Of a DNA stretch of 64,000 nucleotides, positions 42,823 to 53,867 are shown piece by piece. This DNA is from Turnera subulata (lineage: Eukaryota; Streptophyta; Magnoliopsida; Malpighiales; Passifloraceae). Position 1 is the first letter of the stretch. The number at the start of each line of letters is the position of its first letter. The position numbers and the translations under genes were made by a program. Location of the stretch: the NCBI GenBank assembly GCA_028386065.3, contig JAKUCV010007729.1, positions 46,384-110,383 of the forward strand, given 5' to 3'. The notes beneath the pieces are model-generated. The model saw only the letters and a program-made list of their open reading frames with translations, searched no databases and was not told the DNA's origin.

Positions 42823-45300
42823 ATGTAAGTTCTTCCTTCCCGTGTTGTTTTTCTCGTTGGAAAAAAAAAAAAAAAGCCCACTCTCTCCCTCCTGCTACAG
42901 TAACTAAACAGTGCACTTTACCAAAATTTCTCGACAAAGCTCCGGTCTTCGTCCCCGGCGAGAGCAAGGATGGCTTGAGGAGATAGCTCCTTCCCCGTCT
43001 ACAGATCCGCGACCGGCTACACCCTCCAAGCCCCCACTGAACCAAAGACACCAGCAGCCCGGACGATCCAGCTTGAAGACAACACCGTGCTCACGGGCCA
43101 CGCCTCCTGCGCGTGTGCCACCATTCGCCGCTAGCTCCCCGGTAGCCGTGGCCATGGAGGAACCACCGGAGGACCACACGGCAGCTGACGACCCCGCTGA
43201 ACGCAACTCCCGACCCCGGAAAGTGAGCTCCAGCCCTGTTCAACGAAGACGATCTAGATCTCGTGAGGCGGCTGCCTCTCCCCCCACCGGCGACCGGTTC
43301 CGACCTCCTTCACCCCCACTACTCCGGAACACTGCTACCTGTCCACCAGAGTCGACCAGTGGCACCTCTGTCACTGCCCATCCTTCTTCTCCAGGCGAGC
43401 CGAACGTACCGCCCACTAGTTCGAGAAATGAGCAACCGTCCCCGGATGCCGAAACTACAGTCCTGCCTGAATACCCGTCATCACCTCAAGCCAATTCCGG
43501 GCAATCGAAAACTGTTGACCCCGATGTGCTTATGGAGGAAGCCCGTCTTACTTACCGGGACTCCCTTTTTGGTGGGCCGAATCCGTTGTACCAAACTGAC
43601 TCTTGGGAAATCGAGGGTGAAGCCGAGTATGAGGAAGGCGATTTGTTTGTGTCTCATGTTGACGGCGTAGCCAACTTGGAGTTATCCGATCCGTTCAAAG
43701 CTCGGTTGGATAAACAATGGGAGAATGCTGTTATCGTCAAGCTGTATGGGCGAACTATCGGTTACAAGGCTCTCCATACCCAATTGCAAATTCTTTGGAA
43801 GCCAACCGGGGCGTTCAAAATTTTAGACCTCGAGAACAACTTTTACATGGTGAGGTTCTGGGCATCACAAGACTACATTCATGCCCTGACCGATGGCCCC
43901 TGGATGATCTACGGGAACGTGCTCAGTGTGCAGCCATGGTCTCCCAATTTCCGAGCTTCTACCGGAAAGATCGACTCGATCGTGACATGGGTCCAATTTT
44001 CAGATTTCCCCACGAACCGGTATCACTCCAAGATCCTCAGACAACTCGGAAACATGGTGGGCCGAACGATCAAGCTGGATGGTAATTCTTCTAACCCCAG
44101 TCGAGCTAAATTTGCTAGAGTTGCTGTGTGTCTTGATTTGACAAAACCTTTACAAGGCACCGTGCATCTTGAAGGCGAACCCATCAAGGTTGGCTATGAA
44201 GGGCTGCATAACATATGTTTTATTTGTGGAAATTTGGATCATAATATTCTAGTTTGTCCGGAAGCTCCACATGCTCAGAAAAGCGAGGCAGTGCCCACAT
44301 CCTCAACATTATTGACATCTGGGGTGTCGGTCGCCGCGACAAGTAACGGGAGGGGAGAATGGATGAATGTCCCCCGGAGGTCTAACCGCCCATCTCGGCG
44401 TCCACTCACCGGCCCCCCGGTCCACCCTATAGCTTCCCATACTAGAAACCCAACCAACAGGTTTCATATGTTGGGGAGTGCACGATTTGAGGAGCCACCG
44501 GCCGTGCCGACTCCCAGCACAATCATACCTCCACTGATGGCGCAGACTCCATCACATCCACCCCCATCGTCATCCCTTGCTATTGCCACCCCCCCACCAC
44601 TACCTCCTGTCAGTGAGGACCAGCCCCAGCCTAAACCTACCCCTGTCCTACCTACGCTTCAGGATTTCATCGGGGACGGATCTCTCCAGAGGTCCAAGAG
44701 TAAGCTTGCTACCCGACTCGCCAAACAGACCACCAAGAAAACCCAACCTCTGAAAATCTCAAAGCTCATATCCAAGGATACCCCGAAGAGACAATCCCTT
44801 CAAGATGTTTCCAATGCCAACACCTACCCGTCTACCCCAGCTGTTGCCCAATCCTCCATTGGACCTGTCACCTCCCTAGTTCCTCCCACTGCCAATTACC
44901 CAGTAGTTTCTAGCAATTTTAACCATCCAACCCCTCCCCGCCCCCGTAAAAAACAGAATCATACGGCGGTGGCCCTTACAGAAGATGACCATCGCATGAT
45001 TTTTTCTCCAGGTGCATCCAGCTCGGGTGTGACAGTGGACCGGCCGCCGGATACTTTTCTGCCTCGCTGATCTATCACAGCCCTTGCCTTTGCTCGGCCA
45101 GTCATTATAATGTTATGTTCAGTAGTTTGATGTTGTTCTTTGTCCCGTTTATTCGAAATTTGATTACCTATCATGTGGTCTCTGTATTGCTCTTAGCATG
45201 ACTCTTGTGTAAGATAGAAGTCGATTTGAGCTACCGACTTCTAACCATGTATTCAGCTCACGTATATTTTTAATATACTTCCCGGTTTCGACCAAAAAAA
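42823..45300 (+). mobile_element. LINE (L1-type) carrying ORF1 only
   Basis: Flanked by the duplication AATATTTATTTTG (42810-42822 and 45301-45313) and ending in poly(A). It has a short leader, ORF1, then a ~225-bp 3' end and no ORF2 (endonuclease/reverse transcriptase). The 3' terminal ~45 bp equal those of the fragment at 31290. Confidence 0.85.
42911..45070 (+). CDS. LINE ORF1 protein (DUF4283 plus CCHC knuckle), intact
   Basis: 719 codons from the first ATG; a better start is the GCCATGG at 43154 (638 codons). The N-terminal 200 residues are Pro/Ser/Thr-rich. Residues about 255-420 are the DUF4283 domain (LKYGRTIGYKALHTQL-like; NNFYMVRFWASQDYIHALTDGPW; VTWVQFSDFPTNRYHSKIL), followed by a zinc knuckle CFICGNLDHNILVCPE and a Pro-rich, basic tail. 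Such proteins bind LINE RNA and escort it during retrotransposition. The frame has no disruption despite the loss of ORF2, which suggests either recent origin or continued mobilisation in trans. Confidence 0.88.
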   Translation: MHFTKISRQSSGLRPRREQGWLEEIAPSPSTDPRPATPSKPPLNQRHQQPGRSSLKTTPCSRATPPARVPPFAASSPVAVAMEEPPEDHTAADDPAERNSRPRKVSSSPVQRRRSRSREAAASPPTGDRFRPPSPPLLRNTATCPPESTSGTSVTAHPSSPGEPNVPPTSSRNEQPSPDAETTVLPEYPSSPQANSGQSKTVDPDVLMEEARLTYRDSLFGGPNPLYQTDSWEIEGEAEYEEGDLFVSHVDGVANLELSDPFKARLDKQWENAVIVKLYGRTIGYKALHTQLQILWKPTGAFKILDLENNFYMVRFWASQDYIHALTDGPWMIYGNVLSVQPWSPNFRASTGKIDSIVTWVQFSDFPTNRYHSKILRQLGNMVGRTIKLDGNSSNPSRAKFARVAVCLDLTKPLQGTVHLEGEPIKVGYEGLHNICFICGNLDHNILVCPEAPHAQKSEAVPTSSTLLTSGVSVAATSNGRGEWMNVPRRSNRPSRRPLTGPPVHPIASHTRNPTNRFHMLGSARFEEPPAVPTPSTIIPPLMAQTPSHPPPSSSLAIATPPPLPPVSEDQPQPKPTPVLPTLQDFIGDGSLQRSKSKLATRLAKQTTKKTQPLKISKLISKDTPKRQSLQDVSNANTYPSTPAVAQSSIGPVTSLVPPTANYPVVSSNFNHPTPPRPRKKQNHTAVALTEDDHRMIFSPGASSSGVTVDRPPDTFLPR

Positions 45301-45427
45301 AATATTTATTTTGTCAAATAAACTGTAACTGAGGTAAAGTTTGTTGTTTGAATATATTCAAACAACAAACTTTACCTCAGTTACAGTTTATTTGTCAAAA
45401 TAAATATTTTCAGAAAGTAGTAAAGGG

Positions 45428-46248
45428 TACCATTAAAAACCAAACCATGCACACACATGCCGTTTATTTTAATTTATGGCCCTTCCACACTACGATTCTA
45501 TATATGAACACCACACTAATTAGGCACTGGCAGGTGAAACATAACAGAAGAGACTACTCGGTATGCATTAGCGTGTGAATTGTATGACAATTACCTTGCC
45601 TTGAGACCATCCCATGAACGGGGAGGAATGATGCTTAATTATATTTTCTTTTCTTTAAAATTTTATTTACTGAATATATCTACTTATATATTATTTAGTA
45701 CATGAGATATAATAGAAAATTAAGCAATCATTACTATTTTAGAATTATAAAATGACACTAATTAAAGCAAACAATTCTTAGAACGTTGGGAACAGAGGGA
45801 GTATTATATTTTCTTTTTGGAGAAATTAACATTCCAAACGGGTGGCGATATTCATATGTTCAAATGCCTAGTGCATGCATATTAATTTACCATGGATCTC
45901 TTCTTTCAGTTCCTCAGGAACTTTTAGATATTGTTTTTTTTTTGATGCTATTTTAGATATTGTATATGTAATGATATGCTTAAGTAGGTTTATTTTCTTG
46001 TCTGAAAGAAAAAGAATCATTTCTTATAGGTTTCAGTTTCTTTTAGTTGAGTTGGTCTAGGCTAGTGACAAAGTAGTGAAGCTATTGGTGATTAAAGGGT
46101 CAGATTTTTTGCACACAAATAAAAAATTGATCAACTCATTGTGTTGGGGAAAATGAAAGCATCCACATTTGATCACTGTACTGTACGCAAATAGGTGGCA
46201 ACGCATACCAACACTGACCCAATAAATAAGAGGCTATGTTGGATACAT
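45428..46248. repeat. Family A and lectin-upstream relatives
   Basis: 45435-45500, complemented, matches 40265-40315 upstream of the lectin gene. 45665-45735 matches 51095-51165. A Stowaway-like right end (GGGAACAGAGGGAGTA) sits at about 45787-45802 without a clear left partner. No gene. Confidence 0.5.
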
Positions 46249-46257
46249 ATTAATAAT

Positions 46258-46846
46258 GGATTGGACTCCTCTCTCATTGGGGTAACAGAGACATATTTTT
46301 AAAACAATCTCAACTATTAGATTAAATTTAATGATTATTAATTATTTTGTACGATACTTTTTCAACACTGTATTTATTTCTCTTCTTTCATTTTTTATGA
46401 CATAAACAAAACAACTCATTTAATTTTTTTTCACACATACTTTTTACTCTCTAGTTTTTTTGTCTTCAACCATGAATACTGGATTTGCAAATACTCTCTA
46501 TCTTCTTCTTTTAACCTTACTGCAAATATGGTATTTGTTTTCCTTCACAGTTTGAAAAAAAGAAAAAGGGAGTAAAAGAAAATTCTATTGAATAATCAAC
46601 TAATTTTTTTAGTTTATTGCAAATCCACTATTCATGGTGGTTTTTTTTGTTTTCCTTCATAGGTTGAAGACAAAAAAAAAAGAGAGTAAAAAACATGTGT
46701 GAAAAAAGAAAAAAATTAAATAAGTTGTTTTGTTTATGTTATCGGTTTAAGGAAAGAAACAAAAAAAAAGAAGTGCATTTAATCTAACAGTTGAGAATGA
46801 TAACAGGATGTCTTTTGTTACCCCCAACTAGAGAGGAGCCCAATTC
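46258..46846. mobile_element. Mutator-type foldback MITE, 589 bp
   Basis: Ends GGATTGGACTCCTCTCT and (complement) GAATTGGGCTCCTCTCT; the whole element folds back on itself ('CAATCTCAACTATTAGATTA' pairs with 46780-46800). Perfect 9-bp duplication ATTAATAAT at 46249-46257 and 46847-46855. Confidence 0.82.
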
Positions 46847-46855
46847 ATTAATAAT

Positions 46856-47258
46856 TAAAAGTCAGTTTTCATGATATTTTTTTGTCGCCAAGATATGATA
46901 GCTTTCAAGATATATATATTTTTTTTGCTTGTTCGGATATGCATGGATTTTATCATGTGGCACAATCATCCGGAATAATTAAAAAAAGATCACATGTATG
47001 TTTCTCGATAAATGATCGATCTTGTCATTTTCTATTTTATTTGAATAGAGATCTTGTCAGTTTTAACATTATATATTCTTGTAAGTTTCATTATTAATTT
47101 ATTCTAAATAGTAGGTAAAAACGCATCCAAACACCACATGTCTCTCGACTGAAATGATCAGATGAATTTTAATATTAAATATCTCCCAAAAAGCGAGGCC
47201 TTTATTTGTCATTTATACATCTAAAGTTCTTCTTTTCAATGAAATACTTTATATAGTA
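46856..47258. repeat. Family A copy
   Basis: 'TTGTTCGGATATGCATGGAT', 'CACATGT..CTCGATAAATGATCGATCTTG' and 'ACCACATGTCTCTCGACTGA' match 51790-52010 closely and, inverted, 33035-33128 plus 37644 on. Confidence 0.65.
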
Positions 47259-47784
47259 CTCCGTGAAGCGCCCCGACCCGTATTTACCGTACACAGTAAA
47301 CACGAGCCGGAACTGTGACAACCCAACCCAAAATGAAACCAGCATACAGTGTATACAACAAATATCTGGGCTCAACAGCCCATAATATAAACAATAACAA
47401 TAACACAATCGGCCCAATGGCCCAGTAACAGTAAAGGTATGCACAGCGGAAGACTTAAACTCACTAACACTGTATGCGACACATGCAAACTATGGATCCA
47501 AGCCTGTCCAAGGGATAACGCTGCAGCCTGTCTGGAATGCATCAAGCCTGTACATGAAACAACTCATCCTACGGGATGAAAGCCCGCAGGTGAGGGGTGA
47601 GTCCGAAGTGCTCACGACAATGGAAAGACGATCAATATGGACACTAAAGTTACTCAAGGCCAAAAACAATCAAAAACCGACCAAAAGACTCAACAAAATC
47701 CAATTATCCAATTTTATCTTTTCCGGGCCCCGTCACGGATAAGCTAGTGATCAAACCTGGTTATCAACACATTCCGGGTGCCAG

Positions 47785-48170
47785 ACCAAATCAGAGAACC
47801 CAGGGATCGACATCCCAAAAATACGAACCCAGGGATAGACATCCCAAAAATATATCGCGGGATAGACATCCCAAGCATAGACATGCTTATCAAGTAACCC
47901 AGGTCATGGCCACCACGAAACAGTCTCTAACCATCGAGTCGTATCACTACTACCACGTGACAATTATATTATCGTTATCAAAACCAAATCACAGGGATCG
48001 ACATCCCTAACCAGGATACCGGGATAGACATCCCTATCCAAAATACCGAGGATCGACATCCTCATCACAATTCATTAATTATCCATTTACTTATTCCAAA
48101 CGACACAGAAAATCGACACGGGGATAAACATCCCAAAATACCAAACAAGATTCCGGGATAAACATCCCGA
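47785..48170. repeat. GGGATnnACATCCC palindrome array in the LTR
   Basis: About eight copies of GGGAT(A/C)(G/A)ACATCCC at irregular spacing (roughly 30-60 bp). Each is a 5-bp-stem palindrome. The array is in the LTR part that the 23.4-kb copy has lost. Confidence 0.75.
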
Positions 48171-49663
48171 ACCAAAACACATCAAAAGCAACAATCAACA
48201 ATGCACAATCATCAAAACATGATAACCGAGTAATATAGGCACATATTGAAGGAAATCCATCCTCACCTTGGCCGATTACTCAACTTCGGAGACAATGACC
48301 GGTCCGACGCCGGCTCCTCGGGAAACTGCCCGATATCCAAAAACCTATACAACAAAATCATACTTACACATAAATGCACATAATCGGTATACTATGATGC
48401 CAACATACGAATTAATCCCATCCCGGTTCTTATCTGATATTATTATCTCTTATCGAAAATAATTTTCCGAACGTATTTCCGAATATAATTTCGGTATCAT
48501 ACTTTAATTAAAACTCTCTTTTCAAAATAATTTCATAAAAAAAGTATAATTATCCAAAATAATAATTACTACAATTTTCCAGAAAAATAATAACCTATTT
48601 ATAATTTTCAGAAAATATATATAGTATTTATCTTTTCTAAATATATATACAATTTAATTTCCAACACAAACATAATTACTTTTAATTTACAAAATACATA
48701 TTTATATACATATACCAAACTAATAATTTTCCAGACGAAAATAATACACATACTAAATTTCCAGAAATTAATTTTAAGGCATATATATAATTTCCAATCT
48801 AATTATAGTATTAATTTACAAACAAAATATAATTACCTTAATTGAAGAATATATTTCTAAACCAAACCCAGAATATTGCATGAAATTTTTAAAAATAATA
48901 TTTACCATTTTATTCAGAAATTAATTATGTAAACAGGTTTATATATATATATATATATATGTTATTAAGTAAAATAAATAAGTAAAAAAAAAAGAAGAAT
49001 CCGGATTGCAACCCAGGAAGGGCGCGACCCGGACGCGAAAATGGGTAAAACCCGGCCTTACCTAGCGGGTCGAGCGGCTGGCGGCGGCGCGAGGAAGGAC
49101 GCAAGCACCACCTCGACGTCTGGGCGGCACGAGCGGCGCGAGGGCGGCGAGAAACTGACGCGACGTCGCCGGCAGGAGGCGCAAGGAGCATAGATCCGCC
49201 GGGTCCTCGGCGGGTCAACGGCGCGTCAGGCGGCGTCAGGCAGTGTAACGCGACGGGGAAGGTGGCTCTGGGGTCGCGACAGTGAGGCGAGTGCGGCGGT
49301 GGTGGCGGTGCGTCGAGGAACGACCGGGAGCAGCGGCGAGTGAACAGTAACCCGAATGGTGACGGACTATTCATCTGCTCTTCCGGGTTTTCTTTTTTTT
49401 CATTTTTCTTCTTTTCTTCATTTTCTCTATTTTCTTCTTCTTTTTTTCCTTTCTCTGATTTTTGTTTTTTTTATTTCCTTTTTTTTCTATTTTTTTCCCT
49501 CACTGTTTCTTTTTTTTCTGTATTTATTTTCTTTTTTTTTCTATTTTCTGTTTTTTTCTTTCTTTTTCTTTTTCTCTTTTTTTTCTCTCTTTTTCTTTTT
49601 CCTCTCCTTTTCTCTCTTTCTTTTTTTTTTCCTTTCTCTCCCGGCTGCCTCCTTCTTCCTCTT

Positions 49664-49672
49664 CCTTTTATA
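49664..49672 (-). promoter_or_regulatory. TATA box of the solo LTR
   Basis: Minus strand TATAAAAGG about 325 bp into the LTR, followed by a purine-rich leader. Confidence 0.6.
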
Positions 49673-50062
49673 AACTGAATTTTACTATTTAACATGTGAA
49701 ACTCAAATAATTCAATCTGTCCATATTACGGGCGAGTCCGATCCGGACCAGAAAATAACCGATACCTCCTTAGTTATTTTCCGACGTGATTTTCCGAGAA
49801 ATTCCGAAAACCGAAAAATACCAACTTAGTTCCGAAAAATCCACGGGAAAATCACGAGCGCGGGAAAACCCTCGGTTTCGAAAAACGACTCCCGATTTAC
49901 CTGAATTAATTACCCAAGATTAATTCAACAGTAAATCTCGGTAAATAGACTTTTACAGTCCGGTAATAATCCAAAATTTTTACCCGGGCTGTTACACTCC
50001 GTCCCTTTTGTATTGGCATTTTAATAATTTAATTTTTTCCCAAAATTATTATCGCTTAGGGA

Positions 50063-50880
50063 TAGGGATAGCAATCGGACAAGGTCGGAGAGGATAAGCA
50101 CTACTCGTACCCGGACCCTTAACTAAACTGGGTAGGTTAAGAATGGATCAATTATAGACTGAGTAGGATAAATGTTTATTTTTTTGTCCAATGGGTAATA
50201 CAGGTCTGGGTAAGGATATACCCGCTATACCCCTTAAGTAAAAAATACAATCTAAATAAAAAAAAGTCATACGATTATTAAATTGAATTTCATGAAATAT
50301 TTTTCAAGTCCAAGTTCAAGCACAATAAAATTTAAAAACAATAAGAAGTTCAAAATTTAAAAGTAGTATGTAGCAATTCTCATGCCGAGATTAATTACTC
50401 ATGTATATATGTTTTAAAAAAGTTAATATCATTAAATAATATAAAAATAAGAATCTTAAAATAAGTTAAAAATGCAAATTAATATTAAATATTTAATTAT
50501 TCTTTTATCATAAAAAATTGTAGGATAGTTATAAGTTATTGCTCCTTCAACTTAAGACAAAAAAAATTATAATGAAATAATTCTAGTAATAGGTCTGTAA
50601 AGGGCGATGCTTCAATAAAATTAGAAAAGAAAGTGAGTGGAAGAAAATTAAAAAAAAAACAAAAATAAAGTGAGGTTGATTTTTACATTACGGCTGTAGA
50701 TTTTAGGATATTATAATGTGAAGGGTCTAATGGGTAGGGTAGAACCTAGACCCATATCCAAATCACAGGGTCCGGGTAATACCCTATCCTTTTTTTTACT
50801 CAGTCAAAGTCGGGTAGTCCTACTCGTATAAGCGGGTTTCGGGTGCGTATAGGGTAGGCTCGTAAAAATTGGCATCCCTA
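50063..50880. mobile_element. hAT-type MITE, 818 bp
   Basis: Ends TAGGGATAGCAATCGG and (complement) TAGGGATGCCAATTTT. Perfect 8-bp duplication CTTAGGGA at 50055-50062 and 50881-50888. GC-rich ends ('GGGTA' repeats) and an AT-rich middle without ORFs. Confidence 0.85.
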
Positions 50881-51082
50881 CTTAGGGATATTTTATGAGC
50901 ATTAAATGATTTTTTTTCCCATTTTACCTTTATTCTCATAAAACCAGACTCTTTGATTGTTCCTCTTATCTTTTCCTAATTAAGGGGTAATTTAGTCTTA
51001 GCCTAATACAAAATTTTAAAATTTATAGTTATTAAATGCATTCCTTTGGTTCCTTAAACGTAAAAAAGGGATAGAGGGAGTA

Positions 51083-52069
51083 TGTAAATTTACTGAATAT
51101 ATGTAAATTTACTGAATATATCTACTTATATATTATTTATTATATGAGATATAATAAAAAATTAAGCAATCAGTACTAACTATTGGAATAGTTATAATAA
51201 ATATTTAATGTTTCCTATCTTTGTCATGGGAGTATTGCTTTAGCTTTTCCTTTTGAAATTTCATACGTTCATATCGTTACTTTACCTTTTTATATTTAAC
51301 GATAACTAAGACAGAAAGACCAATGTCTCTGCAGCGAGTGTTCTTGTATTTGTTAGAATAATATGATACAATCTTATCAGTTTACTAATCCTCCAAATAA
51401 AATAAAAGCACCCACATTTCTCCAACCCAAAGTGTTGTTGTTAGATCTGTGTTTACACTTGGATCTCTTTGCCTAAAATTTTTTGTTTATTAATATAATT
51501 AATTATTCTCGTCGTGGTGGTCTCCTCTGGAGAAAATAAAAGCATCCCATGGACACATCCAAAATTTTAAAATTATCTTATCCCTAGCTTTTTGATTCAT
51601 TCACACTGCTACCTAAGATGAAGCCACTTTAAAAGAGATGTGCCTAAAGTAATCCAGACTAAAATATGATAGGAACTATATAAATGATTTATCCAGACTA
51701 AAATATCATTTATCGATTTTTCTTGATTAAACTAAAACAGTTCCATCCAGCTGGAACTTAATATTAAACGTTATCAATTTTCATGATTTTTTTTGTTTGG
51801 ATATGCATGGATAGTATCATATGGTACAATCATCCTGACTAATAAAAAAAGGTCACATGTATTTCGATAAATGATCGATCTTGTAGTTTAACATTAAATA
51901 TATTTTTTTTTCATGACAGGAAACATTAATTATTTATTCTCAATAGTGGTAGGTAAAAAGCATACAAAGACCACATGTCTCTCCTCGAGTCAAATGATCA
52001 GATCAATATCATAAGACAAAAAAAAGTTCCTCATCAAAACAAAAAAAAAAAGAGATCAGATTAATTTAA
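51083..52069. repeat. Family A copies
   Basis: 51095-51165 resembles 45665-45735; 51410-51580 (complement) resembles 37700-37790 and 38985-39130; 51780-52015 resembles 46870-47150 and, complemented, the sequence around the Helitron insertion. A 19-bp duplication 'TGTAAATTTACTGAATATA' lies at 51083-51121. Confidence 0.6.
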
Positions 52070-52071
52070 TA

Positions 52072-52315
52072 CTCTCTCTGTCACTTTTTTATTTACGTTT
52101 AAAGTATCTACACATATATTAAGAAATATATTTAATAAGTACAAATTTGACAACTTAGGTTAAGACTAAACTATCCCTTACTTAAAAAAAGATAATAAAG
52201 ACAATCAAAGAATCTGGTATTATGAAGACAGATCATTTAATACTCATCAAATATTCTACAGCGACAATATTTTTGGGACAATTCTAAAGCGTTAATAAAA
52301 AAGGGACAAAGGGAG
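52072..52315. mobile_element. Stowaway-type MITE
   Basis: CTCTCTCTGTCAC...GGGACAAAGGGAG between TA dinucleotides (52070-52071, 52316-52317); 244 bp. Confidence 0.75.
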
Positions 52316-52399
52316 TATTAAATATCTCTCCACACTTTTCTTTTTGCCGAATCTAATCAATATCACTCTAAAAAACAATCTTGTATTGCTAGGGGATAT

Positions 52400-52673
52400 T
52401 CCCTCCGTCCCACCGAGCGTCTCAGGTTTTGGCACAGTAATAAAAAAAATAATTAACTTTGATTTATTCTAAGTAAAATTTGTTTAAATTATCTAATTTA
52501 TCCTTATAAAAGATGAAAGAGAAAGATAAAGAGATAATAAGTTTTGAAGATAACATTAAAAGTTGTCTCGAATTAAACAAAATGTGTTTAAAATTATCTA
52601 GAATTTGTAATATGCGAGCATGATTAGGACAATTTTTTTTCCTAATACGCCAGCTTGAGCGGGACGGAGGGAG
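52400..52673. mobile_element. Stowaway-type MITE
   Basis: TCCCTCCGTCCCACCGAGCG and (complement) CTCCCTCCGTCCCGCTCAAG mark the ends; the TA duplication is not clean on the right. Confidence 0.65.
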
Positions 52674-52846
52674 TTTTAATTTTTGTCAAAACTAGTATCT
52701 TGCATTTTTTTTTCTTCCGCAGCATATGATAATAAAGTCTGAAACTTTTTCTGAACGGATCTAACTTGCTAAGTCCAATATGAGCAAGATTCAACCTTGA
52801 ACTCTATAAAAACTACCTATTGGAACTTAGGAGTCACTCGTACAAA

Positions 52847-53047
52847 TTAGCATTGGTTGTAGTAGTAAAGCGTACTGTATTCCCCTTGAACCCCCAAGGT
52901 TCAAGTTTCGATCGAGTTCTGGTGGAAGTGGGTGTATGGAAATTATGCTATTGGTAGTGGTCCCACCTTACAAGGGTGACGCATTGAGCCACGCAGAGAG
53001 ATTAGTCCGGTAGTCGACTAGTATAGTCATCTAGTATTAAAAAAACA
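52847..53047 (+). mobile_element. tRNA-derived SINE
   Basis: About 200 bp. A-box-like 'TTGGTTGTAGTAGTAAAGCG' and B-box-like 'GGTTCAAGTTTCGATC' lie about 35 bp apart, and the 3' end is A-rich. It is flanked by TAGGAGTCACTCGT(A/G)C(C)AAA on both sides (52828-52846, 53048-53067), which defines the insertion. The body has no coding capacity. Confidence 0.78.
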
Positions 53048-53067
53048 TAGGAGTCACTCGTGCCAAA

Positions 53068-53865
53068 ATGTGATAACGACTACTTGGGGATTTGAACGTT
53101 GATGATTTGGTGTATTTCATGACAAATTTCGAAGCACCTGACAGTGACACAAAGGACTGCCCATTGTGAAATCGGAAGTCATATTAGCTTTAGTCTTGTC
53201 AGCTTGCAGTTCTCAATTATACTTAAGTGAGGTAAATCTTTCAAGTGTGCTTAATTGCAAATCTTCTTGAGTGAGTTACTCATTGAAAATACCTTGTATC
53301 TCTGAGTGGAATCCTTAGTAATGCTTGGGGATAGTCTTGTTGGAGTATTGTGCAAGAAATTTCAGGCGATTTTTGTGGTGAGGTGATAGGATTAAACTTA
53401 GGCTAGGTAAAAGCTTGTATTGTAGGTTTTGGTTGATCATATAAAGAAACTAAATTAATGAGAGTGTTAAAAATCTCAAGGTATACTCCTTGAGTAGTGA
53501 ATGTACTCCAGTTTAGAGGAACCACTCTAAATCCGGAGTGCCTAAATCTCATTTCCTTAAGTACTATATTTAACCGATAAATTTAGAGACAAAACTAATT
53601 CGGCGTCACTCACACCAAATCATCCATTGACAAAAAAAGGCTAATTCACCTCCTCTTAGTCACTTTGGGCAAACAACAATTCTCTAATATACTTATGTAA
53701 ATGGAGAATACTCCTTAACTCATAACAAAGCAATCTATTATCTATTACATTGTCAAATGAGAAGATTACATTGACAATAAAAAAGTGCAAAATATGAAGC
53801 CATATGACCTTAACTGCCACCAGCTTTCATTTCTACAATCTATTTGAGAGTTGTCTCTTGCTATA
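53068..53865. other. Intergenic DNA
   Basis: Nothing recognised apart from weak promoter-like AT stretches. No ORF above background. Confidence 0.5.
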
Positions 53866-53867
53866 TA

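Larger units (their letters stand above)
42791..45427. mobile_element. Near-perfect hairpin MITE split by a LINE
   Basis: With the LINE removed, 42791-42822 plus 45314-45427 form a 146-bp palindrome: two 73-bp arms with one mismatch, starting CCCTTTACTACTTTC and meeting at GAATA/TATTC. TA flanks each end (42789-42790, 45428-45429), as for Tc1/mariner (Stowaway-like) elements. The folded RNA would be an almost perfect hairpin. Confidence 0.8.
47264..49996 (-). mobile_element. Solo gypsy LTR, 2733 bp
   Basis: Minus strand starts TGTAACAGCCCGGG and ends GGGGCGCTTCA (TG..CA). Perfect 5-bp duplication CTCCG (47259-47263 and 49997-50001) shows that a whole element inserted and was reduced to one LTR. 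It contains a pyrimidine-rich block, a GC-rich block (49000-49340), AT-rich DNA and a palindrome array. ORFs in it are low-complexity. Confidence 0.85.
47259..51080. mobile_element. Stowaway-like MITE carrying two nested insertions
   Basis: Ends CTCCGTCCC... (interrupted after CTCCG) and (complement) CTCCCTCTATCCC, with TA at 47257-47258 and 51081-51082. Without the solo LTR and the hAT MITE inside it the element is only about 260 bp. Confidence 0.65.

Noticed and set aside
43263..44085. Alternative-frame ORFs in the LINE
   Set aside because: Shadows of ORF1; no resemblance to endonuclease or reverse transcriptase.
49340..49695. Phe-rich and Lys/Arg-rich ORFs
   Set aside because: Pyrimidine tract of the solo LTR; composition artefact.
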